A stretch of 6,772 nt of DNA from Actinomycetota bacterium (lineage in GTDB: Bacteria; Cyanobacteriota; Vampirovibrionia; Obscuribacterales; Obscuribacteraceae). Position numbers and translations under genes: made by a program. This document shows, piece after piece, positions 1 to 6,481 of the stretch. The stretch spans positions 1 to 6,772 of the forward strand of contig CAJCIF010000105.1 in the NCBI GenBank assembly GCA_903970355.1, in the 5' to 3' direction. The notes under the pieces are model-generated. The model ran no database searches and had not been told where the DNA came from. It was given only the letters and a program-made list of their open reading frames with translations. Positions within the stretch are counted from its first letter, which is position 1. Each line of letters opens with the position of its first letter.

Positions 1-683
1 CCGATGTTGATTATCTGACATTCGATCACCTCCAAACGCAAGACGTTAGGCGTTGGATAGGTACCCGCAATCCTGCTCCTGACCTAAACGCGCCTGAACC
101 GGTGCGGCCATTTTTTCCAAATGCCAAATTGATTGTTCAGCAATCGGAACTTGATTCTTTGAATGATCTTCATCCGCTTCAAATGCCCTGGTATCAAGCA
201 GCGGCGTATACAGATCTCGATGCCAGCAAAATTGCTCCCATAAATGGGGACGTGATGCTCGGTCCTGGTGTGGCGTTGCTTTCCACTCCCGGTCATTCGA
301 GCGGCAATCAGACGTTGGTACTAAATACGGTGAATGGCATTTGGGCACTTAGTGAAAATGCCATAGCAACCGAATGCTTGACTCCTGAATTGAGCAAAAT
401 TGCTGGACTATCAGAGTGGGCTAGCGAGTGGGGGCAGGAAGTAGTGCTCAATGCCAATACGCTTGAAGGCAGCGCTAGTCAGTACAATTCACTTATCAAA
501 GAAAAGGCGATTGTAGATTTCAGCCGCAAAAATCCAAATTTCTTGCAGTTTCTTCCTACTAGCGAACTTACGTCTAACATTTTCTGCCCAGGCGTTGCTC
601 CCACATTCAAGCACGGTGAAATTCGTCACGGCCACTTGCGCATCTTTAATGAGGCGGAAGAATTAGAACCGGCAGCAATGTAG
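1..683 (+). CDS. MBL-fold (metallo-beta-lactamase superfamily) protein, 3' part, atypical metal motif
   Basis: The reading frame is open from base 3 to the TAG at 681-683, so the gene begins outside the window and 226 C-terminal residues are visible. The MBL fold is supported by a strand-then-motif segment at visible residues 1-15, which aligns without gaps to the usual 'hD.vhhsHhHxDHh' block, followed by 'PNAKLIVQQSE' and by TPGHSSGN (residues 95-102), the classic third-motif histidine (H98). The zinc signature HxHxDH reads H-L-Q-T-Q-D at residues 9-14, so only the first His is kept. The usual 'GD' bridging-Asp position reads S-E-N (117-119). The protein may bind metal differently, or may be a non-hydrolytic or divergent subfamily; its substrate cannot be told. 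An internal GTG at 102 is not a likely start because homology extends upstream of it. The gene ends in three consecutive in-frame stops (TAG TGA TAA) and converges on the YfhO-like gene. No terminator is visible between them. Confidence 0.8.
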   Translation, partial: DVDYLTFDHLQTQDVRRWIGTRNPAPDLNAPEPVRPFFPNAKLIVQQSELDSLNDLHPLQMPWYQAAAYTDLDASKIAPINGDVMLGPGVALLSTPGHSSGNQTLVLNTVNGIWALSENAIATECLTPELSKIAGLSEWASEWGQEVVLNANTLEGSASQYNSLIKEKAIVDFSRKNPNFLQFLPTSELTSNIFCPGVAPTFKHGEIRHGHLRIFNEAEELEPAAM

Positions 684-689
684 TGATAA

Positions 690-2999
690 TCACTTCTTCT
701 TTTGGTAGGCCAAAAACAACCCGGCTAAAATGCCCAGTAAAAGTGCAGCACAACCGATGATTGCGCCTATTTGAATCGCTTTTGATTTGAATACGAATTT
801 GACTACGTGATCGCCCTGCGGAACAAGAACAGACCGCACCACATAGTTTGCATGCAGCAATGGCGCTGGCTTATTGTCTATTTCTACCTCCCAGCCGGGA
901 TAGAAACTATCTGATGTCACCAAGAATGCATCAGCCTTAGACTTTGTATGCACGATCATTTCGGTGTCTTTCAAACTGGTAATTTCAGCTTGCTTTGTGT
1001 CATCTTCCGGAAAAGATATTGTTTTGTCCTCTCCTTCCAAAAGCACAGTTTTACTAGAATCTACGCTTGGATATTTGAGACCTTGAAGGGTGTACAACAT
1101 TTTTTCTGGCGCCATATAAACTGCATTTGAGACAAGCCATGCCCTTGGCTCTGCTCGCATATTTTGATATATGAGTGCCTCCCCAGCTTTTTGAACGAAG
1201 CGCCAGCGTTCTCCTTGTGGAGGAGGATAACGATTGTCGTGGCACGGTAACGTAACGTATTTAACGGAGAGAACATCCAAGGCGGTACTTTCTGGTTTGG
1301 ACCAGTCTCCGAAAAGAAAACCGCCTTCAGGAACGTTTATGCGATCAGCCCATGGACCAAGTACAAAACCACCTTCCGGGGCATTTAAAAGCTGGCTTAT
1401 CCGGCCAGGTAGTAAACTTTGATAGCCGGTAGCATTCGGAATGCTCCAAAGCCACGATAAGTTAACGGGCAGTTCATCTAAAGCACCGGAATTGCCACGC
1501 AAGCTTAAGAATCTTTGGTGAGTTTTATTGAGATCGTCCCGCAACGCCACTCCATGTGGTGGCGGATTATAGACTGAATATGGCTTTGGGTCAGCAATAT
1601 ATTCCGCTCCCAAGGCAAAACTGCCAAGATCCAAAATGGCAAATGAAAGCAAAAACAGCCAGCGATACTTTACTTTGTCCAGAGATAATTTGAAGGTGAA
1701 CGCCCAAACCAGAATGAGAGCGATCGGTAGCCCAAGGGCAACGTTGCTCCACGGATAGAGACTGAAATTTCCGGCATGCGTTTCTAACACTCTTGACTGC
1801 ATCGCCTTAGCGAAAGCAATCGCAAGAATGGTCGAAACTACCAAAAAATAGAGAACTACTTTTTGCGTTTTGCGAGCTCTTTCAAGACCACCATTTGTCA
1901 AAGTAGTAGCACCGAGTGCAGACAAGGCAGAGACCGCCATGGTGAATTCCATCATATGCCGCGAAGGCGCTCTGAATTTGTTGTAAATCGGAATGAGGAA
2001 AATCAATCTGGAGATCAAGCCAGCATCTCCCAGCGACATTAGAAAGGCGAAGCCTAACCAAAACAGCCAAAAGAGCGTAATCCTATCTTTGGGCTGGGCG
2101 AACAAAGCAAGCGGAATAAATGTGAATGGTATAAGTCCGACATAATCACTTGTAGTTTGCGGATTATAGGCACCAAAGTAATTGACTCCATATACGGTGC
2201 TCTTGAAGCCGCCAAATAAATATGGAAAAACAAAATTGAGCAGTTGAAAGGGGAAGACACTCCATTCCACAAAGGACTTATAAGACATAGCCCAACGCCA
2301 GCTCAAAGTACTGTATTCAAAACAAGGCACAATCGGCACGGAGCAGACAGCCAGACCGCACAAGAGAGCAAAAGTGGCAATTAGAAAATAGCGCAGTCGT
2401 TCTTCCTTAGGAGCAAGCGATGCTTCCAGTAAAACGTATGTGCCAATCAGGGCCGCTCCGTATACAAACATTTGAGGGTGCCCGGCAAGACAAAATAATA
2501 TTGTTGCTGACAGTGTGACGAGATACCAAATGAGCGAGAACTTTACGCGCAACTCCCTCACGCTCCAGAGCAATAGCGGCAGCCAGATTAAGCTCTCTAG
2601 CATTGTGATATGGCGCAGATTTGAAACATGAAAACCGCTAAACGCATATATCAATCCGGCCAGCGCAGCCGCTGGCCAAGATCTGGTTAATGAAAATGCA
2701 TAGCCGAAAGTGAACAGTGCCGACAGAAAGAAAGAAGTGGTGACATAGAAATTCCAGCCAAAAGGTTCGCTCAGAATTCGAAGCGGATATATTATTTCCG
2801 CCTGGGGATCTGCCAATACAGAAAATCCGCAGATCGTCAAATCTGTCCAGATACGATTTTGAGTAAGCAACTGCAGAGAGTGAAGCCCGTCTCCTGGTGC
2901 AAGAATTTGTCCTGCGCCAATTACCGGAAGGAAAAATAAAAGCCCAGACGCTAGATATAGTAAGGCTGCAAAAAAGAAGGGTTTGACTGATTTATCCAT
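690..2999 (-). CDS. YfhO-family polytopic membrane protein (predicted GT-C-type glycosyltransferase)
   Basis: This is a complete 769-residue protein. It has an N-terminal membrane segment (about 7-29), a loop with GD (36-37), then 'ADPQAEIIYP' (63-72), typical of the family's first extracytoplasmic loop. A dozen or more hydrophobic helices run to about residue 465, including GHPQ (173-176) and FRAPSRH (342-348). A soluble domain of about 280 residues follows, with 'YPGWEVEIDN' (700-709) and 'VRSVLVPQGDHVVKF' (721-735), the characteristic YfhO C-terminal region. A last helix (about 742-764) and a lysine tail close the protein. In Bacillus and Listeria, YfhO is known to transfer sugar from a lipid-phosphate carrier onto lipoteichoic acid outside the membrane. 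A comparable role on an envelope polymer here is inference. The start ATG at 2999 has AAGG only one base upstream, a poor Shine-Dalgarno spacing, and no better in-frame start is near. Two near-identical 12-residue segments (539-550 and 555-566) look like an internal duplication. Confidence 0.85.
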   Translation of the reverse strand: MDKSVKPFFFAALLYLASGLLFFLPVIGAGQILAPGDGLHSLQLLTQNRIWTDLTICGFSVLADPQAEIIYPLRILSEPFGWNFYVTTSFFLSALFTFGYAFSLTRSWPAAALAGLIYAFSGFHVSNLRHITMLESLIWLPLLLWSVRELRVKFSLIWYLVTLSATILFCLAGHPQMFVYGAALIGTYVLLEASLAPKEERLRYFLIATFALLCGLAVCSVPIVPCFEYSTLSWRWAMSYKSFVEWSVFPFQLLNFVFPYLFGGFKSTVYGVNYFGAYNPQTTSDYVGLIPFTFIPLALFAQPKDRITLFWLFWLGFAFLMSLGDAGLISRLIFLIPIYNKFRAPSRHMMEFTMAVSALSALGATTLTNGGLERARKTQKVVLYFLVVSTILAIAFAKAMQSRVLETHAGNFSLYPWSNVALGLPIALILVWAFTFKLSLDKVKYRWLFLLSFAILDLGSFALGAEYIADPKPYSVYNPPPHGVALRDDLNKTHQRFLSLRGNSGALDELPVNLSWLWSIPNATGYQSLLPGRISQLLNAPEGGFVLGPWADRINVPEGGFLFGDWSKPESTALDVLSVKYVTLPCHDNRYPPPQGERWRFVQKAGEALIYQNMRAEPRAWLVSNAVYMAPEKMLYTLQGLKYPSVDSSKTVLLEGEDKTISFPEDDTKQAEITSLKDTEMIVHTKSKADAFLVTSDSFYPGWEVEIDNKPAPLLHANYVVRSVLVPQGDHVVKFVFKSKAIQIGAIIGCAALLLGILAGLFLAYQKKK
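1302..1385 (-). repeat. Internal tandem duplication within the YfhO-like gene
   Basis: Two 36-base units, 1350-1385 and 1302-1337, lie 48 bases apart start to start. They encode NAPEGGFVLGPW and NVPEGGFLFGDW (8 of 12 residues identical) but share only about 23 of 36 bases. The duplication is therefore old, and the peptide appears to be under selection. It sits in the soluble domain just after 'GYQSLLPGR'. Confidence 0.7.
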
Positions 3000-3006
3000 G
3001 CCTTAC

Positions 3007-3012
3007 ATTATC
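3007..3012 (-). promoter_or_regulatory. Possible -10 box for a near-leaderless yfhO-like transcript
   Basis: On the minus strand GATAAT (5 of 6 to TATAAT) ends seven bases before the ATG at 2999, so a start of transcription would fall at or next to the start codon. This would fit the badly spaced AAGG there. No good -35 hexamer is seen at 16-18 bases (the sequence there is the U-tract region of the upstream terminator). Read-through from the upstream gene is the alternative. This is weak inference. Confidence 0.25.
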
Positions 3013-3023
3013 GCTGCAATCAA

Positions 3024-3062
3024 GAATAAAAAATGTGGAGGCGACTGTAGCCGCCCCCACAT
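3024..3062 (-). terminator. Rho-independent terminator of the 639-residue envelope protein gene
   Basis: Read on the minus strand, 3062-3050 (ATGTGGGGGCGGC) pairs with 3045-3033 (GTCGCCTCCACAT) around a 4-base loop. The result is a 13-bp stem with two G-U wobbles, followed directly by TTTTTTATTC (3033-3024). On the plus strand the two wobbles become A-C mismatches and no U-tract follows, so the terminator is directional for minus-strand transcription. It begins about 22 bases after the stop of the upstream gene and ends about 24 bases before the YfhO-like start, separating the two transcription units or acting as a partial read-through control. Confidence 0.88.
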
Positions 3063-3084
3063 AAAGATTTAGAAGGCGTTTTGC

Positions 3085-5004
3085 CTACTGTGTGGAAGGC
3101 ACTACCTTGCCACTTACGGATGCTTCCATGCGATCGAGGTTATTGATTCTGCGCTCAAGCACCTGACCAGGCATGAGACCGGCGCGCCGTGATTTAGAAT
3201 CTTGATTTTCTCTGTATAGGTAACGAAGCGGACCATCGACTGCACCATACCATTCCACAATTTCCTCAAGTAGGGAGAATGTGAAACCGATATCGTAAAC
3301 GTGGCGCAGGTTGGTTATGGGAGCAAAGGTCATCATAGCTACAATACCTGCCGCTCCGAGCATTCCCCCCGAGAATGACTTGAGAAGTAATGCTGTTTTG
3401 AACAGTTTTCTGGCAGCATCTTCTTCGCGTTTGCTCAAGGCAACCGATTCGGTGGCGTTGTCGTTACTCATTTTGTAAATAGGAATACGACTGCCGTAGA
3501 CTGGCAATTGTGTATTAGCAAGGGCAAGGTCCTCAAATTTCTTTCGGTCGGCATTCATTTCGTCTACGGAATGAATTTGCTGTCCGACAAGCACACCTTG
3601 CAATTGCTTTTCTGCCCTCGCCTTTTGGATTTTGTTAGTGATGATGGCAGCAAGAGGGGTGCAGGGCTGAAGTATCGCGGATATCGTCAAGAGAATACCG
3701 AAACAACCAAAGGTGGTTAGTTCCAGTCTTTGTTGCGCAACCAAGCCTACGATTGCGGCAGAGAGAGAAACGCTTCTTTGTGTAATTTCAGTTGCGTAAT
3801 AGGCGTTTTGAGCTGGTCTTGCTCTCTTGGCAGCTGAGTAATAGCGCCCGAACTCATCGAGCTCCATATCGCGCATATCGTGCAGCAACTTACCTTCTGC
3901 ATTCATCACTTCTTGTTCTTGTGCGGAGGTTGCTGTGCCTTTAGCAGCCGCATCGCGCTCAAGGAGAAGCTTATCGATTTCATCACGCAATGCTATTGCT
4001 TTTGCTTTTGATGCGGCCGGATCAAGCCCACGTTTGTGGACCTTAATATCGTTGTAGATGTTTTGCATTAGCTCAAAGCTTTCCATCGCAATAGCAATTG
4101 AGAAGAATGGAAAGGTGCCGAACCAAGCTGCTTCTAAAGCATTGTTTGGTGGAATTGAAAAGAAGTTGCCGCGAGTCGTCACGTGGTGAAGGCGGCCAAC
4201 AATTGGCTCTTTTACACTATTGACTGTGATCACGGTGTTGAATAGGACACCGCGGCTCAAAGCGCGGCCAGTTTCGTACATGTATATGAGGGTGAAGGCT
4301 GCGACGCCAGCACTTAGTTGTTCGTTGCAAAGAAAGGTGCGTAATCTGCGCCACTTGCTTTGCCGAGTAGTTTCGACCCGGAAATAGGTGTTGAGACGTT
4401 CAAACTCAATTAGTTTTTGAATCGATTTGCGCGTCAGTTGTTCATACTGACTGCCACCATCCGCTTGGGCGATATCGATGCGTTCATGTTGGTCCGGCCC
4501 GGCGTGAATAAGAGAAGGTTCTGATTCAGCACCATCCGTTAGTGTGGCAAGCACCGTCTTCTTAGAATCTTCAATAAGCCTTTGAGATTGAACTCGTGAC
4601 AAAGCTGTGTCTAATTCCGCATCAGCCCCGAGTGCGGCTCCCATGGTGGCGGCCGTCAAGACAGGTAGCTTCGATATATATTTTGCGAAGTGATGATCGA
4701 CAGCTTTTTTGTCGATCTCAGTTTTATATTGTGCTCTTTGGCTGATCAGCAGGTTTTCTGCTTCTTCTTGGCTAAGGTTGCGATCTTCGTCCATTTTGAC
4801 CGGACTAGCGGCCTGAATCATGCTTATTAGCTTGGCTTGCGGTTCAGATACATCGTCAAGAATTGCCTTGGACGTTTTTCTTGCGTAACTGGAATCGCTT
4901 GCTAGAGCGCCGTACGGCATGAGTCCCTGAAATACCAAAGCTAGCGATAAGCCGAAGCTTGTCAATTGAAAACAGCTTATGCGTGGTTTTTTTGGTTTTG
5001 TCAT
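3085..5004 (-). CDS. Uncharacterised exported/membrane protein with signal peptide and coiled-coil segments
   Basis: I do not recognise this 639-residue protein. I chose the ATG at 5002-5004 because it gives a textbook Sec signal peptide: a basic n-region (TKPKKPR), a hydrophobic core (about 13-29) and ALA-SDSS with likely cleavage after residue 35. GGA lies about 10 bases upstream. The frame can be extended to a TTG at 5061, which would bury the signal. After a polar, charged region (about 36-225) there are hydrophobic segments at about 230-246, 291-308, 411-424, 431-454 and 538-561. Between the second and third lies a charged, Ala/Glu/Lys-rich, coiled-coil-like stretch (about 331-385). The C-terminus (about 595-639) is polar and Arg-rich. 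No catalytic motif, lipobox or known domain is evident. It is an envelope protein of unknown role, transcribed divergently from kdsA and closed by its own strong terminator, so probably monocistronic. It could be a scaffold or lineage-specific membrane protein. Confidence 0.75.
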   Translation of the reverse strand: MTKPKKPRISCFQLTSFGLSLALVFQGLMPYGALASDSSYARKTSKAILDDVSEPQAKLISMIQAASPVKMDEDRNLSQEEAENLLISQRAQYKTEIDKKAVDHHFAKYISKLPVLTAATMGAALGADAELDTALSRVQSQRLIEDSKKTVLATLTDGAESEPSLIHAGPDQHERIDIAQADGGSQYEQLTRKSIQKLIEFERLNTYFRVETTRQSKWRRLRTFLCNEQLSAGVAAFTLIYMYETGRALSRGVLFNTVITVNSVKEPIVGRLHHVTTRGNFFSIPPNNALEAAWFGTFPFFSIAIAMESFELMQNIYNDIKVHKRGLDPAASKAKAIALRDEIDKLLLERDAAAKGTATSAQEQEVMNAEGKLLHDMRDMELDEFGRYYSAAKRARPAQNAYYATEITQRSVSLSAAIVGLVAQQRLELTTFGCFGILLTISAILQPCTPLAAIITNKIQKARAEKQLQGVLVGQQIHSVDEMNADRKKFEDLALANTQLPVYGSRIPIYKMSNDNATESVALSKREEDAARKLFKTALLLKSFSGGMLGAAGIVAMMTFAPITNLRHVYDIGFTFSLLEEIVEWYGAVDGPLRYLYRENQDSKSRRAGLMPGQVLERRINNLDRMEASVSGKVVPSTQ

Positions 5005-5093
5005 TTGCTTGATTTCCAGATGTTGAGTTGTAACTGAAAGCCCGAAGGCAGCCAGATTCAAAATGAAGTTGTCAACGAACGAGCGGGGAAGCG

Positions 5094-5120
5094 GCTAAGC
5101 CTTGGTAAAAAAGGGTTAGC
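5094..5120 (-). promoter_or_regulatory. Possible 5'-leader hairpin of the envelope protein mRNA
   Basis: On the minus strand GCTAACCC (5120-5113) can pair with GGCTTAGC (5101-5094), giving 8 positions with one mismatch and an 11-base loop rich in T. It would lie at the very 5' end of a transcript from the promoter proposed at 5130-5158, where it could stabilise the mRNA. It could also be chance. Confidence 0.25.
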
Positions 5121-5129
5121 TTGTCCGTT

Positions 5130-5158
5130 TTTATACCACTAAATGTGGTGATACTTAA
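5130..5158 (-). promoter_or_regulatory. Candidate sigma70-type promoter with an operator-like palindrome in its spacer
   Basis: On the minus strand TTAAGT (5158-5153) is followed after 17 bases by TATAAA (5135-5130; 5 of 6 to consensus), about 125 bases upstream of the envelope protein start. The spacer holds most of the inverted repeat ACCAC-n5-GTGGT (5135-5149). A palindrome between the -35 and -10 is a common repressor or MerR-type operator position. The -35 match is only moderate, so the promoter call is tentative; the palindrome is directly visible. Confidence 0.4.
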
Positions 5159-5229
5159 ACTATCTTTGCGATCGGTTCTCTCTTGATTTCTCGCCGATCC
5201 TCTTGTTTATCAGCCTCTGCAAGCCGCAT

Positions 5230-5259
5230 GTGCCGCCATTTGGCAACATATGGCGGTGC
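5230..5259 (+). promoter_or_regulatory. GNRA-capped stem-loop, possible leader RNA element
   Basis: The plus-strand RNA can form a 13-position stem (5230-5242 with 5247-5259) capped by GCAA, a GNRA tetraloop. It has one U-U mismatch and two G-U wobbles near the base. The wobbles become A-C mismatches on the other strand, so the fold favours plus-strand RNA, that is, the kdsA direction. No U-tract follows, so it is not an intrinsic terminator. It could be part of the kdsA 5' leader, a small RNA, or a chance fold. Confidence 0.35.
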
Positions 5260-5355
5260 CGAGCAAATCGCTAAGGAACTCTAGGCATCGAAAAATCTCT
5301 GTAAAAGATTTCGCCTTGCCGTCTATGCACCACATTTCTCTTTCATTTTCAGAGG

Positions 5356-5475
5356 ATGTGTGCATGTCAAGAAAACATGTCTGTATCGATCACTAACCCA
5401 ACTTCGCCCTGCCTCCGATGCGCCCATATTTGCAATGCCACCAAATGCGGTATCGAATACTGGCGCCATGCCTGA
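5356..5475 (+). CDS. Possible small Cys-rich protein or leader peptide upstream of kdsA
   Basis: An open frame runs from ATG 5356 (39 residues) or ATG 5377 (32 residues) to TGA 5473-5475, ending 27 bases before the kdsA start on the same strand. Counted from ATG 5377, the peptide has C12-x2-C15-x3-C19-x4-C24 followed by G-I-E-Y-W-R-H. That is a compact four-Cys pattern of the kind that can bind zinc or an Fe-S cluster. The frame is stop-free back to 5305. Ribosome-binding signals are poor: AGAGG abuts ATG 5356 with no spacer, and only AAGAA precedes ATG 5377. I know of no family for it. It might be a real small protein, a regulatory leader peptide for kdsA, or a chance ORF. Confidence 0.3.
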   Translation: MCACQENMSVSITNPTSPCLRCAHICNATKCGIEYWRHA

Positions 5476-5502
5476 TTTCTGCAAGTTTTCGTTTAGCTAA
5501 GA

Positions 5503-6474
5503 ATGAGCGAAGTTCTGTTGACTTGGCTGTCTCAAGGAAGATATCATGATGTCGGCGCGGAGACGCGATCGATAGTGCAGAGGCTCATGGACGAGGCATT
5601 TGGTGTGAACGTCAAAATTGGAAATATCGAATTAGGAAAAGAAAAGCCGCTTCTGGTAATAGCAGGGCCATGCATGGCAGAATCATGGGACCTCGTCTAT
5701 AACACGGCTAAGGCACTGAAGGACATTTCTCAGGAGTTAGGCTTTGCCCTCCTGTTTAAGTCCTCATTTGATAAGGCCAATCGAACATCCAATGATTCGT
5801 ATCGCGGTCCAGGACTCGAAGACGGCTTGAAAATGCTTGCCGATATAAAGAGACAACTTGGGGTTCCGGTTATCTCTGATGTACACGAAACTACCCAATG
5901 TCTACCGGCTGGCGAAGTGCTCGATTGCTTGCAAATACCAGCCTTCTTGTGCAGACAGACAGATCTTGTGGTGGCAGCAGCCAGGACAGGAAAAGCCGTC
6001 GCCATCAAAAAAGGTCAGTTTCTCAGCCCGCAGGAAATGGGTAACAACATAAAGAAAGTGACGGACGCTGGTAATCAGAATGTGTTCGTAATGGAAAGAG
6101 GCACTACTTTTGGTTATAACAACCTGGTTGTCGATTTCCGCAGCATTCCGATCATGCAGCAATTCGGTAAACCTGTCATTTTTGATGCTACGCATAGCGT
6201 GCAATTGCCTGGAGGCAGTGGCACTGCTAGCAGCGGGCAAAGACAATATATAACTACCCTTGCCAAAGCAGCCATGGCTGCTGGTTGCGATGGATTATTT
6301 ATGGAAGTGCATCCGGTCCCGGACCAAGCCAAAAGTGATGCGGCAACTCAGGTACCGCTCTCTCACGCCAAGGAATTGATCAGGCAGTGTATGAAAATAC
6401 GCGAGGTGGTACTAGAGTTCCCAGAGTTTGCATTGCCTGCGTTCCAGAAGTGCTCTACTAAGGCAGCTGTCTGA
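5503..6474 (+). CDS. kdsA: 3-deoxy-8-phosphooctulonate (Kdo-8-P) synthase, metal-dependent class
   Basis: This cytoplasmic enzyme condenses phosphoenolpyruvate with arabinose 5-phosphate to give Kdo 8-phosphate, the committed precursor of Kdo for LPS or capsule. The 323-residue protein shows the full family signature: IAGPCMAES (53-61), FKSSFDKANRTS (85-96), RGPGLEDG (101-108), SDVHE (125-129), QIPAFLCRQTDL (144-155), KKGQF (169-173), RGTTFGYNNL (199-208), FDATHSVQLPGG (227-238) and FMEVHPVPDQAKSD (266-279). C57, H231, E268 and D279 match the Aquifex metal ligands Cys11, His185, Glu222 and Asp233 with identical spacing. The enzyme should therefore be metal-dependent, unlike the E. coli type, which has Asn at the Cys position. 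It carries about 46 extra N-terminal residues relative to Aquifex. ATG 5503 is the first possible start (an in-frame TAG lies at 5494-5496) but has a weak RBS. ATG 5587 (M29), after AGAGG, is an alternative giving 295 residues. It is followed by an SDR gene, fitting a surface-sugar operon. Confidence 0.96.
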   Translation: MSEVLLTWLSQGRYHDVGAETRSIVQRLMDEAFGVNVKIGNIELGKEKPLLVIAGPCMAESWDLVYNTAKALKDISQELGFALLFKSSFDKANRTSNDSYRGPGLEDGLKMLADIKRQLGVPVISDVHETTQCLPAGEVLDCLQIPAFLCRQTDLVVAAARTGKAVAIKKGQFLSPQEMGNNIKKVTDAGNQNVFVMERGTTFGYNNLVVDFRSIPIMQQFGKPVIFDATHSVQLPGGSGTASSGQRQYITTLAKAAMAAGCDGLFMEVHPVPDQAKSDAATQVPLSHAKELIRQCMKIREVVLEFPEFALPAFQKCSTKAAV

Positions 6475-6481
6475 AATTCCG

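Larger units (their letters stand above)
5005..5502. other. Divergent intergenic region between the envelope protein gene and kdsA
   Basis: These about 500 bases carry no long ORF. On the left is a likely minus-strand promoter with a palindrome in its spacer (5130-5158) and a possible hairpin in the resulting leader (5094-5120). In the middle are a wide 6-bp inverted repeat (GATCGG 5170-5175 / CCGATC 5194-5199) and a GNRA-capped hairpin (5230-5259). On the right is a possible Cys-rich small ORF (5356-5475) ending 27 bases before kdsA. I see no convincing plus-strand promoter for kdsA. TTGATT (5183-5188) with TTTATC (5206-5211) at a 17-base spacing is the best I find, and it is weak. No tRNA, CRISPR or IS is visible. 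Confidence 0.6.

Noticed and set aside
102..683. GTG at 102 as the start of the MBL-fold gene
   Set aside because: The frame is open to the window edge and the MBL metal-motif block lies upstream of this GTG, so the gene is simply truncated by the window.
3508..3720. 70-codon plus-strand frame inside the envelope protein gene
   Set aside because: It is fully antisense to a long, well-supported gene, and its product shows no recognisable motif.
5005..5061. TTG start at 5061 extending the envelope protein by 19 residues
   Set aside because: It would place a polar 19-residue stretch before a well-formed signal peptide that begins at the ATG 5004, and TTG starts are rarer.
5289..5313. AU-rich hairpin CGAAA..TCT / AGATTTCG
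   Set aside because: The stem needs a two-base bulge, is weak, and has no U-tract or other context.
5363..5379. CATGT-n7-ACATG inverted repeat and a perfect TTGACA (5370-5365) on the minus strand
   Set aside because: The arms are only 5 bp, and no reasonable -10 lies 16-18 bases downstream of the TTGACA.
5364..5396. 10-codon frame with well-spaced AGAGGA upstream
   Set aside because: It is too short to support as a gene and overlaps the longer Cys-rich frame in another register.
5902..6246. 114-codon minus-strand frame antisense to kdsA
   Set aside because: kdsA is certain on the other strand; the frame is a shadow of its codon use.
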